Shown here piece by piece: positions 26,760 to 36,126 of a stretch of 64,000 bases of DNA. The number at the start of each line of letters is the position of its first letter. The stretch's first letter is position 1. The DNA comes from JBDGYW01 sp964518955 (GTDB taxonomy: Bacteria > Gemmatimonadota > Gemmatimonadetes > Gemmatimonadales > GWC2-71-9): positions 17,237 through 81,236 of the forward strand of contig CAZFHS010000030.1 in the NCBI GenBank assembly GCA_964518955.1, written 5' to 3'. The notes under the pieces are model-generated. The model saw nothing but the letters and a program-made list of their open reading frames with translations. It searched no databases and was not told the origin of the DNA. Both the position numbers and the translations under genes were made by a program.

Positions 26760-27644
26760 ATGCGCAATATCACAATCTCCGCGTTACTACTGTTGCTCTG
26801 CTCGACCGCGCAGGGTTGGGCTCAGGACTTGTCGCCGAAGTGGGAGGAGCTGACAGCCGCCGACTTCGTGGAGGCCCTCGATGCATCGGAGGGTACTTGC
26901 GCCTTGCCTCTGGGTGTGATTGAGAAGCATGGACCCTCGGGCCCGCTCGGCACCGACGTGATCAACGTTCGCTACATCACGACCTTGGCGGCGGCCGAGG
27001 AGTACACCTTGATCTTCCCTGAGTACTACGTCGGCCAGATCACCGAGGCCATTCATCAACCCGGCACAATTGCCTACAGCCTACGCCTCCAGCTCGACAT
27101 GCTTCAAGAGACGGTGTCGGAGATGGCGCGTAACGGCTGTCACAAGATCATCCTGGTCAACGGTCACGGTGGCAACACGGCCATGTTGCAGTACTTCGTG
27201 CAGACGCAACTGGCCTCGGCGCGCGGTTATGTCGTATACGCCGTCTTGGGCGGTCTGGCCTCCGACCTGCCCGGGGAGGCGCGCCCGTCTGGGCCCGATG
27301 TTGACGGCCATGCCGGTGAAGGCGAGACGTCGAACACAATGGTATCGCGCCCCGATCTGGTTCATCCGGAGCGCGCAGGGACAGAATCGGGCGCGGATCA
27401 AGCCCGACTCAACCTACCGGATGGCGTCTATACCGCGATTTGGTGGTACGCGAGTTTTCCAAACCACTATGGTGGCAATGCCGCCGGCGCCACGGCAACC
27501 CGGGGCGAGGCAACTATGAGCGCAATGGCCCGACGCCTCGCCGAGAATTTCCGCGCGATCAAGCAGGACGAAGTTGCTCCAAGACTCCAGCGGGAGTTCT
27601 ACGAGAGGATGGTGCGACGGACGCCGCCGAGGGAGCAGGACTAG
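26760..27644 (+). CDS. Creatininase-family amidohydrolase, exported
   Basis: Metal-dependent amidohydrolase of the creatininase/MftE family, 294 residues. ATG 26760, preceded by AAAGGGGG, starts the signal peptide NITISALLLLLCSTAQGWAQ. Metal-ligand motifs are intact: LPLGVIEKHGPSGPLGTDV (Glu, His, Asp) near residue 52, VNGHGGN near 137, and DGHAGEGETS near 193. The family includes creatinine amidohydrolase, FAPy deformylase and mycofactocin peptidase, all cytosolic; a secreted form is unusual and its substrate unknown. Begins 56 bases after the GH30 stop. Confidence 0.86.
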   Translation: MRNITISALLLLLCSTAQGWAQDLSPKWEELTAADFVEALDASEGTCALPLGVIEKHGPSGPLGTDVINVRYITTLAAAEEYTLIFPEYYVGQITEAIHQPGTIAYSLRLQLDMLQETVSEMARNGCHKIILVNGHGGNTAMLQYFVQTQLASARGYVVYAVLGGLASDLPGEARPSGPDVDGHAGEGETSNTMVSRPDLVHPERAGTESGADQARLNLPDGVYTAIWWYASFPNHYGGNAAGATATRGEATMSAMARRLAENFRAIKQDEVAPRLQREFYERMVRRTPPREQD

Positions 27645-27764
27645 CGGTGCCCAGGGCCCGATGCAGTGCCCGCAGATGCTTCGGCCAAGAACTCTTGGCT
27701 GGTGCAGCCACTGTCGCCAGGATTGCCATCAACCTCATCGTCACTCCTCCTGGCGGGGCATAAC

Positions 27765-28700
27765 CTAGATCTCCACACTCCTCAAGAACTCGATGCTCCT
27801 TCTCAATCCCTCGAGTGGCTCCTCTGTCTCGATCTCGACAATGAAGCCGTGGTCCGCGATGTCGCTTTTCAACGCCGCTCTCAAAACCATGGGCCAGTCG
27901 ATCATTCCTTCACCGCAGGGCACGATGCCACCCAATCTGCCGGGTTCACTTCCCTGCATCGCGGGATCGTAGTCGTGCATATGAAGCGATGAGTAACGGC
28001 CGGCGTACTTGTCCAGATAGTAGACGATGTCGTACCCACCCTGAATGGAAGCAAGCTGAAATTGCATCGTGACCAGATCCGGATCGAGCGCCTCCATTAT
28101 GTGTTCGTACTGCGGCCTTCCGTCCACCTGAGGACCGACGGCGTGATTGTGATAGCCAAGCCGAAGGCCTGCGGCCCTGACTACTTCGGCCGCTTCGTTG
28201 GCTTTCTCTGCCCACCTCTTGATGTCGTCTACTGTTCCATCGTCACCGATCCCGGACCCCGACATCACAATGTCCTCGAGACCAAGAGCGGCGGCATAGT
28301 CGGCGGTTCTTGCCGGATCGTCGACCACAACCTCGTGCGGTTCGAAGTGAGCGGACTTGCAGACGAGCCCTGTATCCTCGATCTGCTGCTTGACTTCGGC
28401 TGGCGGCAGGGCAGTCAGATTACCGTAGCCCGCGGTTCGGTACCAATTGCCGCGTGGTGAGCACATCTCGACGCTGGCATAGCCGAGTTCCCGAACACTC
28501 CTCAAGGTGCCTTCGAAATCCCTTTCGATTTGTCTTCGCACACCGTACGACTGAAAACCGAGTGGTCCATCGAAGAGTGAGGCTCCCGATGCAGAGCCGG
28601 ACTGTCGATTCTGCTGCCCAGCGTAGCCGATTTCGCCACCCGCTGCGATCACACCGACAGCGCTAGTTCCCAAGAATTGCCTTCTGGTGAGCTTTTCCAT
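27765..28700 (-). CDS. Sugar phosphate isomerase/epimerase-like Tat protein
   Basis: 311-residue AP-endonuclease-2/xylose-isomerase-like TIM barrel with a Tat leader (KLTRRQFLGTSAVGVIAAGG). GGAGG lies seven bases before the ATG. Motifs: LGFQSYGVRRQIERDF, ELGYASVEMCSP, CKSAHFEP, LGYHNHAVGP (metal His), MQFQLASIQGGYD, SLHMHDYD and FIVEIETEE (metal Glu). Relatives with Tat leaders accompany Gfo/Idh/MocA oxidoreductases and DUF1080 hydrolases in 3-keto-sugar metabolism, and this window holds several of each. Exact substrate unknown. Confidence 0.85.
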   Translation of the reverse strand: MEKLTRRQFLGTSAVGVIAAGGEIGYAGQQNRQSGSASGASLFDGPLGFQSYGVRRQIERDFEGTLRSVRELGYASVEMCSPRGNWYRTAGYGNLTALPPAEVKQQIEDTGLVCKSAHFEPHEVVVDDPARTADYAAALGLEDIVMSGSGIGDDGTVDDIKRWAEKANEAAEVVRAAGLRLGYHNHAVGPQVDGRPQYEHIMEALDPDLVTMQFQLASIQGGYDIVYYLDKYAGRYSSLHMHDYDPAMQGSEPGRLGGIVPCGEGMIDWPMVLRAALKSDIADHGFIVEIETEEPLEGLRRSIEFLRSVEI

Positions 28701-28912
28701 TGGATTCCTCCAGCCTCTCCGGTAGTACTGAGACTAAGCTATTGGCCAGCACTTGGGTCGGCTAGAGTCGGCTGGAAGATCTGCCTGCCTCGCTCGGAGT
28801 GGTTGAGCGTGACTGATCAGAGACCGTGGGACCCTGGGCAATGCCGTTTCATCGACGTAGCATATGGAAAGCACATCATCGAACGCACAACTACAAAAGA
28901 GGGTCGATAGTA

Positions 28913-30205
28913 ATGCAGAAACTGCGAGTTCGCTTGATAACCGTGTTGGGCTCGACTGCGCTGATAGCGTTCACACAAAACGCTCACACCCAGGAGGTCA
29001 ACTACGACGAGGCCAAAGTGCCCGCGTACACGCTCCCCGATCCTCTCGTCTTCGCTGATGCCACGCCCGTGCTCGACGCCGATACATGGCGGGGCCGGCG
29101 GCGGCTCGAGATCCTCCGTCTCTTCGAGGAGCACGTTTACGGGAAAACGCCGCGCAGGTCGCTTGCGCTGCGATACGGGACCCGGTCGGTGGACACGGCG
29201 GCGCTCGGCGGCACCGCCACCCGCAAAGAGATTGCCGTCTATTTCACCGAAAGCGATACAGGCCCTCGAATGGATCTGCTGCTCTATCTGCCAAACGACC
29301 GATCCGGGCCGGTACCCACTTTCGTCGCGCTCAACTTCTACGGCAACCACTCCATTCACTCGGATCCCGGCATCACGGTTTCGACGCGGTGGATGCGCAA
29401 CAATCAGGAGTTCGGCGTAATCGAGAACCGCGCCACGGAGGCCTCGCGTGGCGTGCGCGCGTCGCGATGGCCGGTGGAGCGGATCCTCGAACGCGGCTAT
29501 GCACTTGCTACCGCCTACTACGGTGACCTTGACCCCGACTTCGATGACGGTTTTCGGAACGGCATTCATCCCTTGTTCTACGAAGACGGGCAGTCAGCGC
29601 CGAAGCCGGACGAATGGGGTTCCATCGGCGCATGGGCCTGGGGGTTGAGTCGCGCGCTGGATTACTTCGAAACCGACGCCGGCGTCGATCATGAGCGGGT
29701 AGCCGTAATGGGTCACTCGCGGCTCGGTAAGACGGCGCTATGGGCGGGCGGGCAAGACGAACGCTTTGCGGTAGTGATCTCGAACAACTCGGGCTGCGGT
29801 GGCGCAGCTCTCTCGCGGCGGCGCTTTGGCGAGACGGTCGAACGGATAAATGCCAGCTTCCCACACTGGTTCGCCGGTAGTTTCAAGCAGTACAATGACC
29901 GGGAAGACGCGTTGCCTGTGGATCAGCACATGCTATTGGCACTGATGGCCCCTCGCCCGGTCTATGTAGCCAGCGCAGCCGAAGACCATTGGGCTGACCC
30001 ACGCGGTGAGTTTCTGGCGGCCCTCCACGCCTCACCCGTCTACCGGCTTATTGGCACGGAGGGCTTCGCGGCCGATTCCATGCCCGCTCTCTCGCACCCG
30101 ATCCACAGCATAATAGGTTACCACGTCAGACCAGGTAGACACGACATCACATCCTACGACTGGGAGCGGTATATGGATTTCGCTGATCTGCATTTGAAGC
30201 GGTAG
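28913..30205 (+). CDS. CE15 glucuronoyl esterase-like hydrolase
   Basis: Exported alpha/beta hydrolase of 430 residues. ATG 28913 begins the signal peptide (LITVLGSTALIAFTQNAHTQ); the frame is open further upstream without coding signs. CE15 marks: THFVALNFYGNH-like oxyanion region (PTFVALNFYGNHS), nucleophile VMGHSRLGKTALWAGG (Ser about residue 265), NNSGCGGAALSRR, EDHWADPRGE with the acidic residue, and the catalytic His in GYHVRPGRHDITSYDWERY. CE15 enzymes cut the ester between lignin alcohols and glucuronic acid on xylan, so this gene argues for hemicellulose use alongside GH5 and GH30. Confidence 0.87.
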   Translation: MQKLRVRLITVLGSTALIAFTQNAHTQEVNYDEAKVPAYTLPDPLVFADATPVLDADTWRGRRRLEILRLFEEHVYGKTPRRSLALRYGTRSVDTAALGGTATRKEIAVYFTESDTGPRMDLLLYLPNDRSGPVPTFVALNFYGNHSIHSDPGITVSTRWMRNNQEFGVIENRATEASRGVRASRWPVERILERGYALATAYYGDLDPDFDDGFRNGIHPLFYEDGQSAPKPDEWGSIGAWAWGLSRALDYFETDAGVDHERVAVMGHSRLGKTALWAGGQDERFAVVISNNSGCGGAALSRRRFGETVERINASFPHWFAGSFKQYNDREDALPVDQHMLLALMAPRPVYVASAAEDHWADPRGEFLAALHASPVYRLIGTEGFAADSMPALSHPIHSIIGYHVRPGRHDITSYDWERYMDFADLHLKR

Positions 30206-30312
30206 ATGGGTGAGCAAGGCAGTTCAGAGGTTTTTAGGTTGCCCGTGCCTCTAGGTCACAGTATGGTGACGGGTCGCAGCATGTTGAAATAACGCGTTGC
30301 CGCAACTGGTGC

Positions 30313-30735
30313 CTACGCTGAGTTGCCCTGCTTCCTGAAGAATCCGCGTACACCACCCAAGGCCAAAACGCCACCAACAATAAACCCGACGATTGGGATG
30401 ACAATCAATGGAAGGGGAATGAAACCGATAATCACGACACCTGTACGGTTGGGGTCGATCGCCATACGAAGCAGCACGATTGAAAATCCCATTGCTGCGA
30501 TACCCCCGAACAGCATGGCGTACGCCCCCCTACGGCGAGATTCCTTCATGGTCAATACGGCCCCGATCGCGATCAACCAAAACCCCACCGTGAAAAGGGT
30601 TCCACCGGTGCCGGCTGCCAAGCTGTCTTGCCACCCCTCTCCGGCAGTCACTCCTATGCCCAATCCGAGGAGCCACACTGCCAATCCAACCAGAGCCCAT
30701 GCGCGCGCAGTCAACCCGAGGTATTTCTTTCTCAT
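30313..30735 (-). CDS. Small four-helix membrane protein
   Basis: Unrecognised 140-residue protein with four hydrophobic segments (about 12-32, 45-63, 73-90, 100-130), for example WALVGLAVWLLGLGIGVTAG and FIPLPLIVIPIVGFIVGGVL, and basic ends (RKKYLG, GFFRKQG). No catalytic motif. Convergent with the CE15 gene and separated from the DUF1080 remnant by about 80 bases. Function unknown. Confidence 0.7.
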   Translation of the reverse strand: MRKKYLGLTARAWALVGLAVWLLGLGIGVTAGEGWQDSLAAGTGGTLFTVGFWLIAIGAVLTMKESRRRGAYAMLFGGIAAMGFSIVLLRMAIDPNRTGVVIIGFIPLPLIVIPIVGFIVGGVLALGGVRGFFRKQGNSA

Positions 30736-30817
30736 CGTGCCGCTCTTCCAGTCGAAGGATGTGCTGGCTTGTGTTGAATCATGCGCCGTGTTGACACGGA
30801 CCGGCGTACTCCCAGTC

Positions 30818-31015
30818 TCAGGGCAGACCCGATATCTCCCTCACCCGGATGTTTCTATAGCTGACCGGGTTGCCGTGGTCTTGAAGTAGAATCGGCAGCC
30901 GGTCGGCGTGCGGCTCGTACTCCGGCTCGCCGATCCACACAGTGGGTACCCTGAGCTCAGCGAAGAATATCATGGATGTTGCTCGCGCGGTACTCAAAAA
31001 GACGGGAGTGTCCAT
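30818..31015 (-). pseudogene. DUF1080 C-terminal remnant
   Basis: A 65-codon frame whose last 50 codons read like the very end of a DUF1080 (3-keto-disaccharide hydrolase) protein: ARATSMIFFAEL, PEYEPHADRLPILLQDHGNP, VSYRNIRVREI. The intact DUF1080 protein in this window (41286-42053) ends with the comparable RIAIQDHGSVFWFRNVKIRE. Everything before the last strand pair is absent, and the frame begins inside the 3' end of the oxidoreductase gene. Oxidoreductase-then-DUF1080 order is common in sugar-oxidation operons, so this is best read as a deleted second gene of that operon. Confidence 0.72.
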
Positions 31016-32319
31016 GGTGAACGATACTCAGGCAACAGGTGCGAATTTGCCTCCTCGTCTCCCGGGAACGTCTGAGTGGTGTCGTCCCACGTCAGCCGAC
31101 GTCCCGTTTTGAACGCGATGTTGCCGATGTGGGCCGTAATCGCCGCTCGCGCGGCGACAGCTGCGTTGCATTTGGGTTGCTCTCGTGTCTTTATGCACTC
31201 GACGAAGTTTTCCATGTGGGCATCGAGCCCGCCATCATCCTGTCGTCTCTGTACGGGAATTGGCGTTGTCATATACGTGAGTTTGCCATCGACGTCTTCT
31301 GACTCTGGAAGAACCTCCCACTTGGCCCGGTCCACGACGACCGTGCCTCGGTTCCCAATGAACGCAACTCCGTGATCGCGCCGGTACGGTCCGAGGTCGA
31401 TCCCGGTCGCGTGTTCCCAGAGCATCGAGTATTCGTCGAACTCGTAGGATGCCTGCAGCGTGTCGGGAGTCTCGGACGCATCGTCGGGGTATGCGAATTT
31501 TCCGCCGTTGGCCATTACACGCGTCGGCCCTGCGTCGCCCATGGCGTAGTGCACCATGTCGATCATGTGCACGCCCCAGTCGGTCATGAGACCGCCGGCG
31601 TAGTCCCAGAACCAGCGGAAGTTGAAGTGGAACCGGTTCGGGTTGAACGGTCGTGCGGGCGCTGGACCAAGCCACATGTCATAGTCGATCCCTTCAGGTA
31701 CGGGTTCATCCGGTTTGACTGGGATCGCCCCCATCCATCCCTGATACGCCCAAGCCTTGACGAGACGTATTCGCCCGATCTCGCCGGACCGTGCATATGC
31801 TGCAGCGTCGCTCCAATGCGATCCGCTGCGTTGCCACTGCCCGGCCTGAACGACCGTGCCGTACCGCTCAGCCGCGGCGATCATGAGGTTGCATTCACCG
31901 ATCGAGTTAGCGAGGGGCTTCTCCACGTAAACGTCCTTCTCCGCTTCGCATGCCATCACCATCATGAGGCAGTGCCAGTGGTCCGGAGTTCCGATGATCA
32001 CTGCATCGATGTCCGAGTCTTCGAGTAGGAGGCGGAAGTCGGAGTACAGGACTGGCTTTCTTCCTGTAGCATCCTCGACCTCTAACGCGCGTCTGTTCAG
32101 CACCGACGCGTCGACATCGCACAACGCTCCGCACTCAACCTCAGGGATCTTGAGGATCGACCGTAGGTTGGTGAATCCCATTCCATTGATCCCAATCACG
32201 CCGACGCGGACCTGGTCGCTAGGCGCGACCCTGGCGACACGAGCACGCAAGGCAGCAGGCAACATCATCGCCCCTGCTACGATACCGGAGTCACGCACGA
32301 AATGACGTCGTGATAACAT
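30994..32319 (-). CDS. Gfo/Idh/MocA-family oxidoreductase, Tat/exported
   Basis: NAD(P)-dependent sugar oxidoreductase-like protein of 441 residues. AGGAG lies before the ATG. Leader LSRRHFVRDSGIVAGAMMLP resembles a Tat signal (RRHFVRD). Rossmann motif VRVGVIGINGMG (about 38-49); EKP motif in KDVYVEKPLAN; C-terminal domain with MTDWGVHMIDMVHYAMGD holding the catalytic Asp/His pair. Ends in YRSPWTLPSF. Such exported enzymes probably carry tightly bound cofactor and act on glycosides, giving 3-keto sugars. A DUF1080 remnant follows directly. Confidence 0.9.
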   Translation of the reverse strand: MLSRRHFVRDSGIVAGAMMLPAALRARVARVAPSDQVRVGVIGINGMGFTNLRSILKIPEVECGALCDVDASVLNRRALEVEDATGRKPVLYSDFRLLLEDSDIDAVIIGTPDHWHCLMMVMACEAEKDVYVEKPLANSIGECNLMIAAAERYGTVVQAGQWQRSGSHWSDAAAYARSGEIGRIRLVKAWAYQGWMGAIPVKPDEPVPEGIDYDMWLGPAPARPFNPNRFHFNFRWFWDYAGGLMTDWGVHMIDMVHYAMGDAGPTRVMANGGKFAYPDDASETPDTLQASYEFDEYSMLWEHATGIDLGPYRRDHGVAFIGNRGTVVVDRAKWEVLPESEDVDGKLTYMTTPIPVQRRQDDGGLDAHMENFVECIKTREQPKCNAAVAARAAITAHIGNIAFKTGRRLTWDDTTQTFPGDEEANSHLLPEYRSPWTLPSF

Positions 32320-32506
32320 GGTTTGCTCCTGTTCGTGTGAGACAGTTCAACGATAGGCCGAGTGCAGCGTATCGGCTAGAGCCTCAAAGAAGAGGGTGGG
32401 TCGGTCTGGCCCGACTGGTACTCGAGTCCTACCTTTGTCCGAACTCACGTGGAGGTGTTGCCGAGCAACCTACACGAGCGTCTCGAGGCCGCAAGATGGA
32501 TTCAGG

Positions 32507-33511
32507 ATGAAACTCAAGAAACTCGCGAAGTGGATTATCCTCTCGATTATTCTGGCCGTGTTGCTATTGTGGCTTGGAAATTCCTCACGCTTGGTCGGAC
32601 CAACAGCCTCCGAGCCGCGACTGCTAGCTCATCGGGGTCTCGGGCAGGATTACGCACGGGAGGGGCTGAACGCGGAGACGTGCACTGCGGCCAGGATGAT
32701 TCCGTCTGAGCATCCGTATCTGGAGAACACCATCCCGTCGATGCGGGCTTCCTTCGACCTCGGTGCGGATATCGTCGAGTTCGATGTCCACCCGACCGTG
32801 GATGGCCGATTCGCGGTCTTTCACGACTGGACGGTCGATTGCCGAACCGAAGGAACGGGGGTGACCCGCGAGCAGACTCTCGAGTATCTGCAGAGCCTCG
32901 ATGTCGGATACGGGTACACCGCTGACGGTGGCGAGACCTACCCCTTCCGAGGAAAGGGAATTGAAATGCTGCCTTCCCTCGAGGAGGTGCTCGACTCATT
33001 TCCCGACCAGAGACTGCTCATCAATGTAAAGAGCAACGATCCCCACGAGGGAGAACTTCTTGCTGCATTCCTTGCGAGTCTGCCGGAAGCGCGTCTAGAA
33101 AAGCTCATGGCGTACGGCGGGCCGCAACCGATCGCGGTGCTGCGCGATCGACTCCCGGCGCTGCATGTCATGTCCGTAGAAACACTGAAGCAATGCCTCG
33201 TTCCCTACATCGCTCTCGGCTGGTCCGGACACGTTCCCGACGGCTGCGAGCGGAGTTTCCTTCTCGTCCCACTGAACGCGGCTCCCTGGCTCTGGGGATG
33301 GCCCAATCGTTTCATTCGGCGTATGGAATCGGTAGGAACGCCAGTCTTCGTAGTGAACGACTATACGGGAGGGGGATTCTCTCAGGGGCTCGATCGGGTC
33401 GAGGACCTTTCAAGGATACCGGCCGACTACGCGGGCGGCATCTGGACCGATCGGATCGATCTGGTTGCTCCTGCGCTGGGGCGAACGGCGCGCTCACGAA
33501 CCGAGCGCTGA
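32507..33511 (+). CDS. Membrane-anchored glycerophosphodiester phosphodiesterase
   Basis: 334-residue GDPD-family protein. ATG 32507 starts KLKKLAKWIILSIILAVLLLW, an N-terminal membrane anchor. Catalytic set of the family is present: LLAHRGLG (His-Arg), PYLENTIPSMRASFDLGADI, VEFDVHPTVDGRFAVFHDW (Glu, Asp, His) and LINVKSND. The usual reaction releases glycerol 3-phosphate from glycerophosphodiesters; a periplasmic position is likely. Starts divergently from the oxidoreductase, with 187 bases between. Confidence 0.86.
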   Translation: MKLKKLAKWIILSIILAVLLLWLGNSSRLVGPTASEPRLLAHRGLGQDYAREGLNAETCTAARMIPSEHPYLENTIPSMRASFDLGADIVEFDVHPTVDGRFAVFHDWTVDCRTEGTGVTREQTLEYLQSLDVGYGYTADGGETYPFRGKGIEMLPSLEEVLDSFPDQRLLINVKSNDPHEGELLAAFLASLPEARLEKLMAYGGPQPIAVLRDRLPALHVMSVETLKQCLVPYIALGWSGHVPDGCERSFLLVPLNAAPWLWGWPNRFIRRMESVGTPVFVVNDYTGGGFSQGLDRVEDLSRIPADYAGGIWTDRIDLVAPALGRTARSRTER

Positions 33512-33617
33512 CAGATCGACACATCCGCCGATCCACCAGAAAGGAACCACGTCCTCCGGATCGACTCACCTCCACTCTCTCATGTGTGGAGCGGGGCAAT
33601 GCGTATACCAGACACTA

Positions 33618-34649
33618 TCACATCCCGAGCCATTCCTCAGCATTCCGGTAGTAGATCCGTCTCAACACAGGGACGGGCAGCTTCAGCCCCACGAATGGCT
33701 GTCGTACTTCCGATGATGTCAGAACGCTGTCCGTGGCGAAGTAGAGCCAGTCGCGGTGCCATCTTTCGGCGATCCACTCCAGAGCGTCAGTACTCTCGCT
33801 CACGCCGACATCGGTTCCATAGAGCAGCCGGCCTTGGTACTCAATGAAAAATTCCCGAACGGTGTCGCGATCTTGGATCTGCAGATGACTGATGCGGGCG
33901 GCCAAGTCTACCGCCATGTTGGGAAACCGGTCTAGCCGGTCCGCTAGTTCACCGACATTCCACTCCAGACTGCCGAGGTGCGCTCCAACGAAGAGCAAGT
34001 CGGGGTGTTTCGCCAACATGTTATCGCGTGCGTTGATCTGGTCGTAGTAGGAGGGAAACTCGGGATACAGGTACATGTGGTACTGCGGGTTGTTCGTGAA
34101 ATAGCTGCTGTCGCCGGGGACCGTCATGGAATCGACAGGCAGCCAGCAATTGCGCGGTTCGCCGAAGTGGCCAATGAGCGGCTTTTGTTCTGAGGCGATG
34201 TACTCGAGGATCGGGTCGAACCTCGGATTGTCGATCATTATGAAGGTGCTGTCGCTGTCGCGGAACGTCATGCCGATATCCTTCCACAACTTGACGGCGA
34301 TGGCCCCGTTGTCGAAATCCTGCCTCAGCCTCGCAATGGTGATCTCCTGCCAGTCTGGATCACTCCAGTTCTCCATGCTTATCGTCGTTGCGAAGGACAC
34401 GGTCTCGGGAGAGTCTTCGTTTTGCGATCTCGCCCAGGCGAATTCGCGATCAATGTGCTCCTGACTGGCAGATCGCGTCACGAGTGTCATCAGACGAAAG
34501 CCCTCGCGTCTAGCCAGCATTGCGAAGTCGGGTTCAAACGTGTCTATATGAACGTGGGCGTCGATCTTGGGGAAACCCGCGTATTCTGGAGTGCCGGAGC
34601 AGCTCAATACTGAGAGTGCACAGCACAACAACGCAGTTCGCTGAAGCAT
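33618..34649 (-). CDS. Amidohydrolase-like (PF04909) lipoprotein
   Basis: 343-residue TIM-barrel metal hydrolase. ATG 34649 begins a lipoprotein leader (LQRTALLCCALSVLSCSG). Metal-site motifs of the amidohydrolase_2 group: FPKIDAHVHID (HxH), LIGHFGEP, FVGAHLGSLEWN and LLYGTDVG (Asp). Family members are decarboxylases, lactonases or hydrolases; no adjacent pathway fixes the substrate. Starts about 200 bases from the divergent DUF5009 gene. Confidence 0.82.
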   Translation of the reverse strand: MLQRTALLCCALSVLSCSGTPEYAGFPKIDAHVHIDTFEPDFAMLARREGFRLMTLVTRSASQEHIDREFAWARSQNEDSPETVSFATTISMENWSDPDWQEITIARLRQDFDNGAIAVKLWKDIGMTFRDSDSTFIMIDNPRFDPILEYIASEQKPLIGHFGEPRNCWLPVDSMTVPGDSSYFTNNPQYHMYLYPEFPSYYDQINARDNMLAKHPDLLFVGAHLGSLEWNVGELADRLDRFPNMAVDLAARISHLQIQDRDTVREFFIEYQGRLLYGTDVGVSESTDALEWIAERWHRDWLYFATDSVLTSSEVRQPFVGLKLPVPVLRRIYYRNAEEWLGM

Positions 34650-34846
34650 TGATCCATCCGGTAGTGTTCCCCGCAATATAGAAGCGGTATAGAAATCCGC
34701 ATCCATTTACCTGAAACACCCTGTCGTATTGCCGCCAGTAGTTCCCAGTGCTTGAATAGCACATGCATGCAGCCTATCGTTGGCCTGCAAGGCCACACGG
34801 ATACTCGCCGGCCGATTTTTGACCATACCTGCGACGGAGTAAACCA

Positions 34847-35959
34847 ATGGGGACAACTCAACCGGGCTCAGCGGTAGCAGAAGGGCGACTCGCATCCCTC
34901 GATTTCTTTCGCGGTCTAACCATGTTCCTGCTCGTGGCCGAAGGTGCGCTGGTTTACGAGTCACTGCTGGTGCCGGAGTTGCATGGAACCTGGATTCAGG
35001 CAGTCGCTACCCAATTCACTCACCATCCCTGGAATGGTCTGCGATTCTGGGATCTAGTGCAGCCTTTCTTCATGTTCATCGTCGGCGTGGCGATGCCCTT
35101 CTCATTCGCTCGGCGTTGGGAAAGAGGTGACAGCTATTCGGCTACCCTCCTTCACTCTGTCTTGAGATCGCTGGTTCTGCTGGGCCTTGGAGTGGGATTG
35201 TACGTGGTCGCCGCAGGCCGTCTCGTATTCGAGCTGTGGAACGTCCTGGCACAGTTGTCGTTTACCTATTTCCTCGCGTTCCTGCTGATGCGAAAGAGCA
35301 GTCGCACACAGCTGCTGGTCACCGTCGGATTGCTCTTGCTGACTGAAGGGCTCTACCGATTCTGGCCCGTCGCCGGCTATGACCTGCCGTTCACACCGGA
35401 CCAGAATTTCGGTTCCTGGATGGACATGCTCTTGATGGGCAAACTGTCCAGCGGGCACTGGGTGGCGGTAAACGCGGTTCCCACGGCGGCACACACCATC
35501 TGGGGCGTTCTGGCGGGGTACGTCCTTCAGAGTGAGCGAACTTCCGCGCAGAAGATCAAGACCTTGTTGATAGCAGGGGCGATTGGCTTGGTCGTGGGCT
35601 ACGGCCTTGATCCCGTGACCCCCATCGTCAAGAGGATCTGCACAACGTCGTTCGTGATCGTCACTGGCGGGTGGTGTCTGATTGGCCTGGCTCTTTCATA
35701 CTGGATTATCGACGTCAGAGGATGGAAGCGTTGGGCGCAGTTTGCGATCGTGTTCGGGATGAATCCGCTCTTCATCTACCTCTTCTCGCACCTGGGAGGG
35801 AATCTCTGGCTCACACAGATCGCAAGGCCCTTCACCGACGGCGTCTTGGGCTGGGCAGGAGCGGTGCTGACTGGTTTTGTGACTGCGTTATGCGTCCTCT
35901 GGATGGACTGGTACATCGTGAACTGGCTCTTCCGGAGGCGTATCTTCCTGCGGATTTGA
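34847..35959 (+). CDS. DUF5009/HGSNAT-like membrane acetyltransferase
   Basis: Polytopic 370-residue protein with about ten hydrophobic helices, of the family related to human heparan-alpha-glucosaminide N-acetyltransferase. Hallmarks: RLASLDFFRGLTMFLLV at the N-terminus, NGLRFWDLVQPFFMFIVGVA in loop/helix 2, and GMNPLFIYLFSHLGG near the C-terminus. The mammalian enzyme moves acetyl groups from acetyl-CoA across a membrane to amino sugars; bacterial function is not established. GGAG precedes the ATG. Confidence 0.85.
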   Translation: MGTTQPGSAVAEGRLASLDFFRGLTMFLLVAEGALVYESLLVPELHGTWIQAVATQFTHHPWNGLRFWDLVQPFFMFIVGVAMPFSFARRWERGDSYSATLLHSVLRSLVLLGLGVGLYVVAAGRLVFELWNVLAQLSFTYFLAFLLMRKSSRTQLLVTVGLLLLTEGLYRFWPVAGYDLPFTPDQNFGSWMDMLLMGKLSSGHWVAVNAVPTAAHTIWGVLAGYVLQSERTSAQKIKTLLIAGAIGLVVGYGLDPVTPIVKRICTTSFVIVTGGWCLIGLALSYWIIDVRGWKRWAQFAIVFGMNPLFIYLFSHLGGNLWLTQIARPFTDGVLGWAGAVLTGFVTALCVLWMDWYIVNWLFRRRIFLRI

Positions 35960-36126
35960 ATCACGGCCCCGATTCGTTGATGTCGTCAAAAGAATCTGAG
36001 GGTTGGATGACCGTGCGATGCTGCTGAATTGAGTCTCCTGACCGAAACTGTGAATGCTCAAGCAGGAACAGCAAATCATCATGGGTGCCATGCGACTGGA
36101 TAGGTACTTCAGAATCTCCGATGTGA

